The position numbers and the translations under genes are program-made. From Fimbriimonadaceae bacterium (GTDB lineage Bacteria > Armatimonadota > Fimbriimonadia > Fimbriimonadales > Fimbriimonadaceae): DNA of 8,971 bases. The notes below the pieces were generated by a model. It was not told where the DNA came from. It made no database searches and saw only the letters and a list, made by a program, of their open reading frames with translations. The stretch covers positions 1 through 8,971 of the forward strand of contig CANFJD010000096.1 in the NCBI GenBank assembly GCA_947447315.1, read 5' to 3'. Positions 1 to 5,731 of the stretch are shown here, in pieces. Numbering within the stretch: the first letter of the stretch is position 1; each line of letters opens with the position of its first letter.

Positions 1-2
1 AA

Positions 3-78
3 CCCATTACCAGCCCCATACCTGCCGAGCTATTTCCAGCGGTTTCTAGCGGGTCAATTCGGTTCATTTGGTAATGGG
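3..78. repeat. CCCATTACC repeats beside the tRNA-His fragment (possible integrase arm sites)
   Basis: CCCATTACC at 3-11 has a perfect inverted copy, GGTAATGGG, at 70-78, and a copy lacking one T (CCCATACC) at 15-22. A pair of AGCGG pentamers lies at 38-42 and 48-52, and a 6-bp inverted repeat GGTTCA/TGAACC at 61-66 and 80-85 encloses the inner GGTAATGGG. Tyrosine integrases of mobile elements bind short arm-type repeats on the element side of the crossover site, and these repeats lie on that side of the tRNA fragment. The repeats are seen; the arm-site role is inference. No convincing gene was found in 1-186. Confidence 0.4.
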
Positions 79-92
79 GTGAACCTAACCTC

Positions 93-142
93 TTTGCCTG
101 TGGCTCAGGAGGTCGGCGGTTCAAGACCGCTCAGTCGCCCCA
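93..142 (+). pseudogene. 3' half of a tRNA-His (GUG) gene; probable att site of an integrated element
   Basis: Read from the 3' end, 140-142 is CCA, 139 is discriminator C73, 132-138 is the acceptor 3' strand CAGTCGC, 115-131 is a T-arm (GGCGG / TTCAAGA / CCGCT, five pairs including one G-U), 110-114 is a normal variable loop AGGTC, and 98-104 is an anticodon loop CTGTGGC with U33 and anticodon GTG. C73 with a GTG anticodon identifies tRNA-His. The anticodon stem is poor: 93-97 TTTGC against TCAGG gives two wobbles and one mismatch. Upstream there is no D-arm and no GCGACTG acceptor 5' strand, so the gene is incomplete. Integrases often cross over in the anticodon or T-arm and leave such a 3' copy at the far end of the element, so the complete tRNA-His should lie to the left. 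An old tRNA pseudogene is the alternative. Confidence 0.7.
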
Positions 143-166
143 ATTTTTCCCAATCCTTTTTGGACG

Positions 167-200
167 GCAAGCATTAAACTAAGTTTATGCTTGCTTTTTT
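167..200 (+). terminator. Intrinsic terminator after the tRNA-His fragment
   Basis: The left arm 167-179 pairs with 183-194 in a 12-bp stem with one bulged T (175) and a TAA loop (180-182). Six T residues follow at 195-200. This is a textbook rho-independent terminator, 25 nt after the tRNA CCA end, and most simply is the original terminator of the tRNA-His gene. The ATG at 187 and two in-frame TTG codons lie inside or at the edge of it, which complicates the start of the esterase gene. Confidence 0.75.
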
Positions 201-990
201 GTTGATGGGGCAAACGCCCGAACGCGTATCTTCTCTCACGGGAGAAATTCGGCAGCATCTCGCGTTCGAATCCAAAATTCTCGGTAACAAGCGTAACATC
301 TCGGTTTACTTGCCGCCGGATTACGATAAGTCTCGCGACCGCTATCCCGTGCTTTACATGGGAGACGGTCAGAACTGCTTTGACGGCGCCACCAGCTACA
401 TTCCAAACCAAGAGTGGCGGGCCGATGAAACGGCAGAATCGCTGATTCGGGGCAAATTTGTTCGACCGTTTATCATCGTGGCGATTGACAATGCGCAGGG
501 CGACCGGGCGAATGAGTATCTGCCGACGAAAAGTCAAGGATACGGTGGTCGCGCCAGCGACTACGGGAAGTTTTTGGTCACCGAGGTGAAGCCGTTCGTG
601 GATCGCACCTATCGCACCAAGACCGGACCCCGCGATACGGCACTGGCGGGCTCGTCTTTTGGCGGCATCATCACCTCGTATCTCGGTTTGGAATATCCCG
701 GAGTGTTTGGGCGGCTGGGCATTTTCAGCCCCAGCGTTTGGTTCGACAACCGCGTGATTCTGAAGATGGTGGCGGCGAAGGCAAAGCGAGGGCAGCGGAT
801 TTACATCGACATCGGAACCAAGGAAGGGCCTTTCTCCACGGTGGAAGCGCGGCAACTGCGCGATGCCTACGCCAAGGCGGGCTACCAATTGGGGCGCGAT
901 CTCTCTTACTTTGAAGATGCCGGAGCCGAACACAACGAGCGGGCTTGGGATCATCGGTTCCCGAGCTTCGTAATGTGGATCTGGAAGTGA
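187..990 (+). CDS. Putative esterase, alpha/beta-hydrolase fold (enterochelin esterase-like)
   Basis: The 267-residue product looks like the putative-esterase family (PF00756; Fes, IroE and esterase D relatives). It has an N-terminal beta region with YLPPDYD (41-47) and YPVLYMGDGQN (53-63), a nucleophile elbow GSSFGG (155-160, probable Ser157), a beta strand ending in Asp208 as likely acid, and a GAEHNERAW motif with His249 as the catalytic base. The natural substrate cannot be told; siderophore esters, feruloyl esters and S-formylglutathione are all known in the fold. The start is uncertain: ATG 187 gives a short hydrophobic leader resembling a clipped signal peptide without a basic n-region, but it sits in a terminator hairpin; ATG 205 gives 261 residues. 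Neither has a clear ribosome-binding site. An in-frame stop at 175-177 excludes any longer reading frame. The 3' end shares GTGA with the recombinase gene. Confidence 0.85.
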   Translation: MLAFLLMGQTPERVSSLTGEIRQHLAFESKILGNKRNISVYLPPDYDKSRDRYPVLYMGDGQNCFDGATSYIPNQEWRADETAESLIRGKFVRPFIIVAIDNAQGDRANEYLPTKSQGYGGRASDYGKFLVTEVKPFVDRTYRTKTGPRDTALAGSSFGGIITSYLGLEYPGVFGRLGIFSPSVWFDNRVILKMVAAKAKRGQRIYIDIGTKEGPFSTVEARQLRDAYAKAGYQLGRDLSYFEDAGAEHNERAWDHRFPSFVMWIWK

Positions 991-1862
991 CGGCGGAGAG
1001 CCTGAGCGCGGCGGCGGGGCGGTATTTGGCGCACCTCGCCATCCGCAAGGCGGGGCCAACGGTGCGGGCTTATGGGTCCGATATTGCCCAACTGCTCGGG
1101 ACATTACCGGTGGAATCGGGACCGGATGCATTGACGGCGGATGCCATTCGGCGGTACCTGCGGCAGTACGGCGGATCGCCGGTGACGCGGGCGCGGAAGA
1201 TAAGTTCGGTGCGGAACTTCGCCAGTTGGCTGCGCGAGCAGGGCCTGATTTCGCACGATCCAACCGAATTGATCGAGGCGCCGATCAAGCGGAAGCGGTT
1301 GCCGAAGGCGTTGAATGCGCCTCAGACCACCGAACTGCTGGATCAGCCGGATGATGGGCGATCGCCGAAGCGGGATCGGGCGCTGCTAGAGCTCATGTAT
1401 TCGGCCGGACTGCGGGTTTCGGAGCTAGTGGGCATCGACTTACGGGCGATCGATTTTTCGCGGCGGGAGATCACGGTGACCGGTAAGGGCAACAAACAGC
1501 GGGTGGTGCTTTTTGGTCGAACGGCGGCGGCCGCCATGCAGGACTATCTGGCCGAAGAGCGTAAGCCGGGCGGTGGGGATGCGCTCTTTACGAACGCGCG
1601 GGGAGTTCGCATCACGACACGGACCGTGCAGAACGTGATCAAGCGGTGGTGCATTCGAGCCGGGCTTCCCACCTCAGTGACGCCGCACACCCTTCGGCAC
1701 ACCTTCGCTACTCATCTACTGGATGGTGGGGCGGATTTAAAGACGGTCCAACAACTATTGGGCCACGAAAGTCTGGCCACGACCGAAATCTACACCCACG
1801 TCAGCATGGAGCGGTTGCGAAAGACGGTAGACGAAGCGCACCCTCGGTCACGACCAACGTAA
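987..1862 (+). CDS. xerC: XerC/XerD-type tyrosine recombinase
   Basis: This 291-residue protein matches the size of chromosomal XerC/XerD (about 300), which resolve chromosome dimers at dif sites with FtsK. It has an N-terminal SAM-like DNA-binding domain (about 1-95) and a C-terminal catalytic domain carrying all six active-site residues: Arg143 in SAGLRVSELVG, Lys167 in TGKGNKQR, His234 and Arg237 in HTLRHTFATHLL, His260 in LLGHESL and nucleophile Tyr269 in EIYTHV. The AHPR ending is closer to XerC than XerD, but the assignment is tentative. GTG 987 was chosen because it forms a GTGA overlap with the esterase stop and starts just before the first conserved helix; TTG 945 and GTG 975 are alternatives. 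Family features point to a housekeeping enzyme and not a phage integrase, despite the tRNA-derived att-like site 850 bp upstream. Confidence 0.9.
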   Translation: MTAESLSAAAGRYLAHLAIRKAGPTVRAYGSDIAQLLGTLPVESGPDALTADAIRRYLRQYGGSPVTRARKISSVRNFASWLREQGLISHDPTELIEAPIKRKRLPKALNAPQTTELLDQPDDGRSPKRDRALLELMYSAGLRVSELVGIDLRAIDFSRREITVTGKGNKQRVVLFGRTAAAAMQDYLAEERKPGGGDALFTNARGVRITTRTVQNVIKRWCIRAGLPTSVTPHTLRHTFATHLLDGGADLKTVQQLLGHESLATTEIYTHVSMERLRKTVDEAHPRSRPT

Positions 1863-1887
1863 ACATTTGAGATGACGAACGCCGAAG

Positions 1888-1909
1888 CCGCCGACAAGAG
1901 TGTCGGCGG
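1888..1909. terminator. Perfect hairpin between convergent genes
   Basis: CCGCCGACA (1888-1896) and TGTCGGCGG (1901-1909) form a perfect nine-pair stem with the loop AGAG. It is the only structure in the 65-bp gap between the recombinase stop and the hisI stop, so it may end transcription in both directions. No T-tract follows on either side, so it is not a canonical intrinsic terminator. It could equally be a dispersed REP-like palindrome or an mRNA 3'-end stabiliser. Confidence 0.5.
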
Positions 1910-1927
1910 TCCCGGGCGGAACTGGGC

Positions 1928-2242
1928 TTAGAAATCCCGGTAGAAGCAGGAGCGGTGGCCGGTGTGGCAGGCGGCTCCTACTTGTTCGATTTGGGCGAGG
2001 AGGGCGTCGGCGTCGCAGTCGTAGCTGAGCTTGATGAGGCGCTGGGTGTGACCGCTGGTTTGGCCTTTGATCCAGAATTCTTGGCGCGAGCGGCTCCAGT
2101 ACGTCATCTGCTGGGTGGCTAGCGTGCGTTCGACGGCTTCGCGATTCATCCAGGCTAGCATCAAAACCTCGCCATTGGCGTGATCCTGGGCGATGCACGG
2201 GATGAGACCGTTGGAATCGAACTTCAGCTCGTCGAGATTCAT
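1928..2242 (-). CDS. hisI: Phosphoribosyl-AMP cyclohydrolase
   Basis: HisI opens the adenine ring of phosphoribosyl-AMP, the third step of histidine biosynthesis, in the cytoplasm. The 104-residue product is a monofunctional form without the HisE pyrophosphohydrolase domain found in fused enzymes. Family signatures are all present: EVLMLAWMN (25-33), YWSRSR (48-53), WIKGQTSGHTQ (57-67), the metal-binding DCDAD (75-79, Asp75, Asp77, Asp79) and zinc ligands Cys76, Cys92 and Cys99 in GAACHTGHRSCF. ATG 2242 is preceded by TACACT six bases upstream, which suits a leaderless transcript. The gene stands alone, without other his genes, and faces the recombinase gene. Confidence 0.95.
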   Translation of the reverse strand: MNLDELKFDSNGLIPCIAQDHANGEVLMLAWMNREAVERTLATQQMTYWSRSRQEFWIKGQTSGHTQRLIKLSYDCDADALLAQIEQVGAACHTGHRSCFYRDF

Positions 2243-2248
2243 ACATCA

Positions 2249-2254
2249 AGTGTA
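2249..2254 (-). promoter_or_regulatory. Leaderless-type -10 box for hisI
   Basis: On the minus strand this reads TACACT (a TAnnnT hexamer) and ends six bases before the hisI ATG, so transcription would begin at or next to the start codon. No Shine-Dalgarno sequence is present. No clear -35 was found. Confidence 0.45.
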
Positions 2255-2262
2255 TCTGCCCG

Positions 2263-2268
2263 CATAAT
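2263..2268 (+). promoter_or_regulatory. Leaderless-type -10 box for the GT39 operon
   Basis: CATAAT matches the sigma-70 -10 consensus at five of six positions and ends five bases before the GTG start at 2274, again implying a leaderless mRNA. It lies only 8 bp from the opposing hisI -10 box, so the two promoters would compete for polymerase. A -35 is not obvious (TTCATA at 2238-2243 is too far). Confidence 0.45.
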
Positions 2269-2273
2269 AAGGT

Positions 2274-3650
2274 GTGAATCGTCGGTTGGCCTGGCTGAGT
2301 CTGTTCCCGCTATTGGGCTGGTGGCTTACCGGACTATTTGACCTCGACGAAGGTTTCTACGGGGCGATAACCGCGGAAATGAACCGTCGCCACGAGTGGG
2401 TGACGCCGTACTACAACGGTCACCCGTGGTTTGAGAAGCCCATCCTGCTGTACTGGATCGCCAAGCCGTGCCTGTGGCTATTCGGCGACGCGGTGGGTCC
2501 TCGGTTGCCTTCGGTGTTAGCGGCGGCGGGTATCTACGGGTTACTGTTCTGGTTTGCGCGGCGACGATTGAGTCCGGGAACCGAAGTTTGGGCGCCGCTC
2601 ATTGCCGGTTCTTCGCTGCTGATGGTGGGTTCGGGGCGAATGATGCTCACCGATCCGCTCCTGGTGCTTTGCCTTACGGCGGCGGTGCTCACGTTCATCG
2701 AGGCGCGACTGGATACCCCGAAGTGGTGGCTGGTAACGGGGTTTGCACTCGGCGCGGGCGTACTGGCAAAGGGTCCGGTCGCACTCATTCTATTTGGCAT
2801 CCCTTACCTGTTGGCGTTCCGATTTTTGCGGCGGGATAAGCCAGGCGTCACCTATCCATTACTGGGCTTAGTGGTGTTGGCGGCAGTGACCGCCAGTTGG
2901 TACGTGCCGTGCTACCTGCAGAATCGCGAGGTTTTCATCCAGAAGTTTCTGATTGAGCAGAACTTGAATCGATTCACGGGCGGCGACGATGCCCATACGT
3001 TAGGGCTGGCGTCGTTGCCGCTGTATATTCCGCTTTTGCTCATCGGCTTTGCGCCATGGTCGTTCTTCCCGCGACTGACTTGGAGTTACCGAAAGGATGA
3101 GAGCGGCGTGCGAATGATTTTGTGGGCGTGGGCGATCGGGACGTTCGTGTTCTTTAGCCTCAGCGGAGCCAAGTTGCCGCACTACATCCTTCCGTGTTTC
3201 CCCCCGCTGAGTTTGTTGGTAGCCGATGCGATGGCGCAGAGTAAGCGCGTGAAATTGAGCCTGGCCCTGGGCATGATTGGGGCTATGACGGCGATCGCGA
3301 ACGGAGTGTTGTTCCTTTACTATCACCAATCGGGCCAGGCGGAAGCGCACGAATTCATTCGGGCGGCCCGCGATGGCGGCGGGTCAGTGGCGATGTACCA
3401 ACTCGGTCGACGCGAAAAGGACAAGGGGACGGGCACCTTGAAGGTAAGAGAGACCAGCTTGCCGAGCCTGTACTTGTATTTAAATGCCAACGCGACCGAT
3501 ACCGATGACTTCGAGACCCTTCGGGCAACGGATTCGCGGTGGGTGTTTACACGTAAGAATCGACTATCGGACGCGGAGATTGCGTCTCTAGGCGGGACGG
3601 TGCGGCGAGACGGCGTGGGATATCGGTTGATTGAGCGAGTGAATAAATGA
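2274..3650 (+). CDS. ArnT/PMT-like membrane glycosyltransferase (GT39 type)
   Basis: Enzymes of this GT-C fold family transfer a sugar from a polyprenyl-phosphate donor to lipid A, protein or another acceptor on the outer face of the cytoplasmic membrane. The 458-residue product shows the first-loop acidic motif DLDEGFYG (23-30), FEKPILLYW (53-61), a TDP motif near 126-128, and the conserved LSGAKLPHYILPCFPPLSLL region (296-315). Ten or so hydrophobic helices fill 1-350, and a small soluble tail follows (about 355-458). It is shorter than E. coli ArnT (about 550), mainly in the periplasmic C-terminal domain. Donor and acceptor are unknown. The GTG start fits the -10 box and the family's very short cytosolic N-terminus. 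Its stop overlaps the next gene by ATGA, so the two are probably translationally coupled and act on the same glycan or glycolipid. Confidence 0.85.
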   Translation: MNRRLAWLSLFPLLGWWLTGLFDLDEGFYGAITAEMNRRHEWVTPYYNGHPWFEKPILLYWIAKPCLWLFGDAVGPRLPSVLAAAGIYGLLFWFARRRLSPGTEVWAPLIAGSSLLMVGSGRMMLTDPLLVLCLTAAVLTFIEARLDTPKWWLVTGFALGAGVLAKGPVALILFGIPYLLAFRFLRRDKPGVTYPLLGLVVLAAVTASWYVPCYLQNREVFIQKFLIEQNLNRFTGGDDAHTLGLASLPLYIPLLLIGFAPWSFFPRLTWSYRKDESGVRMILWAWAIGTFVFFSLSGAKLPHYILPCFPPLSLLVADAMAQSKRVKLSLALGMIGAMTAIANGVLFLYYHQSGQAEAHEFIRAARDGGGSVAMYQLGRREKDKGTGTLKVRETSLPSLYLYLNANATDTDDFETLRATDSRWVFTRKNRLSDAEIASLGGTVRRDGVGYRLIERVNK

Positions 3651-5329
3651 AGTTTTGGTGGGGTTTGGCGTTCGCAGTGGCCATGGTGGGCTGTCAGTCA
3701 CCGTCGGGCACGCCGGTTGTGACGAAGCCGCCCGTGACGCCAGAGGTGGCGGCAGAGCCCGAGCGGGTGCCGTATACGCAGATCTCCATGCGGGCTCAGG
3801 ATCGGCGGATTCCCGTGATCATGTATCACGACGTGATTGCTAAGCGGGACCGAAATAGTCAGTGGTTCGATTGCAGCGTGGACGAATTTCGGGAGCAGAT
3901 GGAATTCTTGAAGGCGCAAGGAGCGGTGCCAATCTCGGTGCAGGACCTTTATGACCACCTGACGAACGGAAAGGAAGTGCCCGAGACCGCAGTGGTGCTG
4001 ACCTTTGACGACAACTACCAGGGCGTTTATGACAACGCCTACCCGCTCTTGAAGGAGTACGGATATCCGTTTTGTGTCTTCGTCCACACGGCGTTTGTAG
4101 GGAAGACCGAGGGTCTGCACCCGAAAATGAGCTACGCCACGCTGAACGAGTTACTGACGGATCCGAATGTGACGGTGGGCTCGCACACAGTGACGCACCC
4201 CGATGACCTTTCCAAGCTGGACATTCCGACGCAAGAGCAAGAATTGCAGCTGAGCAAGCAGGAACTGGAGCAAAATCTGAGCCGGAAGATTGACTTCCTG
4301 GCATATCCGAACGGGAAGAATGACGAGACGACGCAGGGCCTGGCGGAGACGGCCGGCTACAAGATGTCGTTCAGCATCGTGAACGGTCTGGCGGAGGAGT
4401 CGCCGAGTATTCAGTGCGTGAGTCGCTATGTTCACACGCGGCTAGAAAAGGCGTGGGAAGACCGTCAGCGGGCACTGGATGGGGGCGGAGGGGGAGCGAT
4501 TCGGATGCCGTTACGGTCGGATGCCACCATCTCGCTGAAGATTGAAGAGCACGCGGGGGTTCGGTTGGCAATGATCACGGGCGGTACGCCGGAGACGGCC
4601 ACCAGCGAGACCCGTGAGAGTGTGTTGCAGTTCATTCAACGCACCGGGGCCCAAGCGGGAATCAACGGCACGTTTTTTGCCATGGCGGCGATCAAGAGCA
4701 CCGACAACCGTCTGGTTGGACCATGCAAAACGCCGGACATGCCGGAGGTAATCGGCGATACGGAGACAACCCGGTGGGAGAAGTTGCGGAATCGACCGGT
4801 AGTGTTGTGGAGCAAGGATGAGATTGCGTTTGTGCCGTTTCAGCCCGAGACGATGCAAAACGATGCGCCCTTCAAGGACTACATGCCGGAGGTGCAGAAC
4901 GTCTTTATGGGCGGGGCATTGCTGGTGCGGAATGGCGTGCCAATGGACCGAAAACAGTTGATGATTTTCGGCAGCCGAGACGTGATGGATGCCCGGCGTC
5001 GGGCAGCCCTGGGAGTGACCATGGACGGGCAGATGGTTTGCGCGGCGACCCGGGAATCGGCAACGAGTGCCCAGTTTGCGAGTGCCTTGGTAGAAGCGGG
5101 CGTAAACAACGCGGTGCTGTTGGATAGCGGATTCAGTACCAGCCTAGTATTTGGCGAGAAGATCATCGCCAGTGGTCACAGCACCGCCTCGGAACCCTCG
5201 CGGCCGGTGCCCCATGCAATTCTGCTGAGGGGAACGCTGGACCTGGCGAGTCAAGAACTGGCGCAGCAGAACGAGCTTAAGTTTGTGCCCGAAGAGAATC
5301 GACGTCATCGGCGCCGAACGGTAAGGTGA
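3647..5329 (+). CDS. Lipoprotein: NodB polysaccharide deacetylase fused to phosphodiester-glycosidase domain
   Basis: The 560-residue product starts with a lipoprotein signal peptide with lipidation at Cys16 (MVGC), then a Pro-rich linker. The first domain (about 53-265) is a NodB-type (CE4) deacetylase: RIPVIMYHDV (54-63), TFDD (119-122; Asp121 catalytic, Asp122 metal), SHTVTH (179-184; His180 and His184 metal) and AYPNG (219-223). These enzymes remove N-acetyl groups from peptidoglycan, chitin or exopolysaccharide amino sugars. A glycine linker (279-283) leads to a second domain (about 295-530) resembling the NAGPA/DUF2233 phosphodiester glycosidase family: NGTFF (340-344), SRDVMDARRRAALGV (443-457) and LLDSGFSTSL (491-500, where the family often has LDGGGS). 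The tail is basic. The enzyme should be membrane-anchored outside the cytoplasm. Deacetylase identity is firm; the second domain is a motif-based call. Confidence 0.85.
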   Translation: MKFWWGLAFAVAMVGCQSPSGTPVVTKPPVTPEVAAEPERVPYTQISMRAQDRRIPVIMYHDVIAKRDRNSQWFDCSVDEFREQMEFLKAQGAVPISVQDLYDHLTNGKEVPETAVVLTFDDNYQGVYDNAYPLLKEYGYPFCVFVHTAFVGKTEGLHPKMSYATLNELLTDPNVTVGSHTVTHPDDLSKLDIPTQEQELQLSKQELEQNLSRKIDFLAYPNGKNDETTQGLAETAGYKMSFSIVNGLAEESPSIQCVSRYVHTRLEKAWEDRQRALDGGGGGAIRMPLRSDATISLKIEEHAGVRLAMITGGTPETATSETRESVLQFIQRTGAQAGINGTFFAMAAIKSTDNRLVGPCKTPDMPEVIGDTETTRWEKLRNRPVVLWSKDEIAFVPFQPETMQNDAPFKDYMPEVQNVFMGGALLVRNGVPMDRKQLMIFGSRDVMDARRRAALGVTMDGQMVCAATRESATSAQFASALVEAGVNNAVLLDSGFSTSLVFGEKIIASGHSTASEPSRPVPHAILLRGTLDLASQELAQQNELKFVPEENRRHRRRTVR

Positions 5330-5341
5330 CGCCGAACCAAG

Positions 5342-5365
5342 TTTCGGGAGTACTCTATCGCGAAA
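5342..5365. promoter_or_regulatory. Candidate operator and -10 box before the winged-helix gene
   Basis: An inverted repeat TTTCG (5342-5346) / CGAAA (5361-5365) encloses an 8-bp palindrome GAGTACTC (5348-5355). TACTCT (5351-5356) could be a -10 box for a transcript starting about 10 nt before ATG 5374. Direct copies of GCCGAAC occur just upstream (5313-5319, 5331-5337). The position suits autoregulation by the winged-helix protein. This is inference from symmetry alone. Confidence 0.25.
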
Positions 5366-5373
5366 GTCAAATC

Positions 5374-5661
5374 ATGGAAACTCCCCGTTCTAGTTGGACA
5401 TTCCTCACCAACCACTCTCACGTGCTCATATGCCTTGACCGGGACCCAGAGATGCGCCTACGCGACGTGGCTACGGCGGTGGGGATTACCGAGCGTGCGG
5501 CCCAACGCATCGTCAAGGAACTTGAGGAAGCCCAAGCCATCACTCGACAAAAAGTCGGACGTCGAAACGTTTACGTTGTAAACAAATCTCTTCACTTCCG
5601 GCATGAACTGGAAGCGAGCCGTACGATCGGCGACCTACTGGTGCTGTTTGCTACTGAGTAA
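5374..5661 (+). CDS. Small winged-helix transcriptional regulator (MarR/ArsR-like)
   Basis: The 95-residue product begins SSWTFLTNHSHVL, as in a recurring family of small bacterial winged-helix regulators. A helix-turn-helix lies at about 29-51 (LRDVATAVGITERAAQRIVKEL), followed by the beta wing VGRRNVYVV (61-69) and a short C-terminal helix likely used for dimerisation. No ligand domain and no cysteine pair for metal or redox sensing is seen. ATG 5374 starts right before the conserved block. GTG 5326 would add 16 residues unlike the family, but it overlaps the upstream stop by GTGA, as other starts here do. The target is unknown; it precedes the transporter operon by 70 bp, so it may control itself or that operon. 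Confidence 0.85.
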   Translation: METPRSSWTFLTNHSHVLICLDRDPEMRLRDVATAVGITERAAQRIVKELEEAQAITRQKVGRRNVYVVNKSLHFRHELEASRTIGDLLVLFATE

Positions 5662-5731
5662 AATTTTATGTCCTTCTTCGGGGAGTCGAAGGATTTGTAA
5701 GCGGCCCGTTGAAGCCGGAGTAAGAGTCTGA
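5659..5731 (+). promoter_or_regulatory. Probable promoter and structured 5' leader of the transporter operon
   Basis: TAAAAT (5659-5664) overlaps the regulator stop and matches five of six bases of the -10 consensus; the -35 is weak. A transcript from about 5671 would have a 60-nt leader with a hairpin TCCTTC/GAAGGA (5671-5676, 5688-5693) and a smaller CGGC/GCCG hairpin (5702-5705, 5714-5717). The second hairpin ends at the first base of the only Shine-Dalgarno-like GGAG (5717-5720), which stands 11 nt from the ATG. The first hairpin is followed by ATTTGT, so a weak terminator for the regulator is another reading. It matches no riboswitch class I know. Confidence 0.35.

Noticed and set aside
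77..142. A complete 67-base tRNA with an acceptor stem formed by GGGGTGA and TCGCCCC.
   Set aside because: The seven pairs are possible, but then the T-arm does not abut the acceptor and no D-arm forms; the His reading with C73-CCA explains the 3' half better.
1..177. Plus-strand frame 1 is open from the window start to a stop at 175-177.
   Set aside because: It runs through the tRNA-derived bases, and its translation resembles no integrase or other family I know. A 58-codon opening without stops is expected by chance here.
121..1263. A 380-codon minus-strand frame opposite the esterase and recombinase.
   Set aside because: It is antisense to two well-supported genes, covers the tRNA fragment, and its low-complexity Arg/Pro-rich product has no recognisable domain.
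987..1862. The recombinase as the integrase of the element that used the tRNA-His site.
   Set aside because: It has the size and motifs of chromosomal XerC/XerD and lies on the chromosome side of the junction, after an unrelated coupled gene.
93..2242. A functional link between the tRNA-His fragment and hisI.
   Set aside because: They are separated by an unrelated operon and opposite transcription; both concerning histidine is most simply coincidence.
5662..5731. A c-di-AMP (ydaO-type) riboswitch before the APC transporter.
   Set aside because: The leader is about 60-70 nt, roughly half of what that riboswitch needs, and its conserved elements are not visible.
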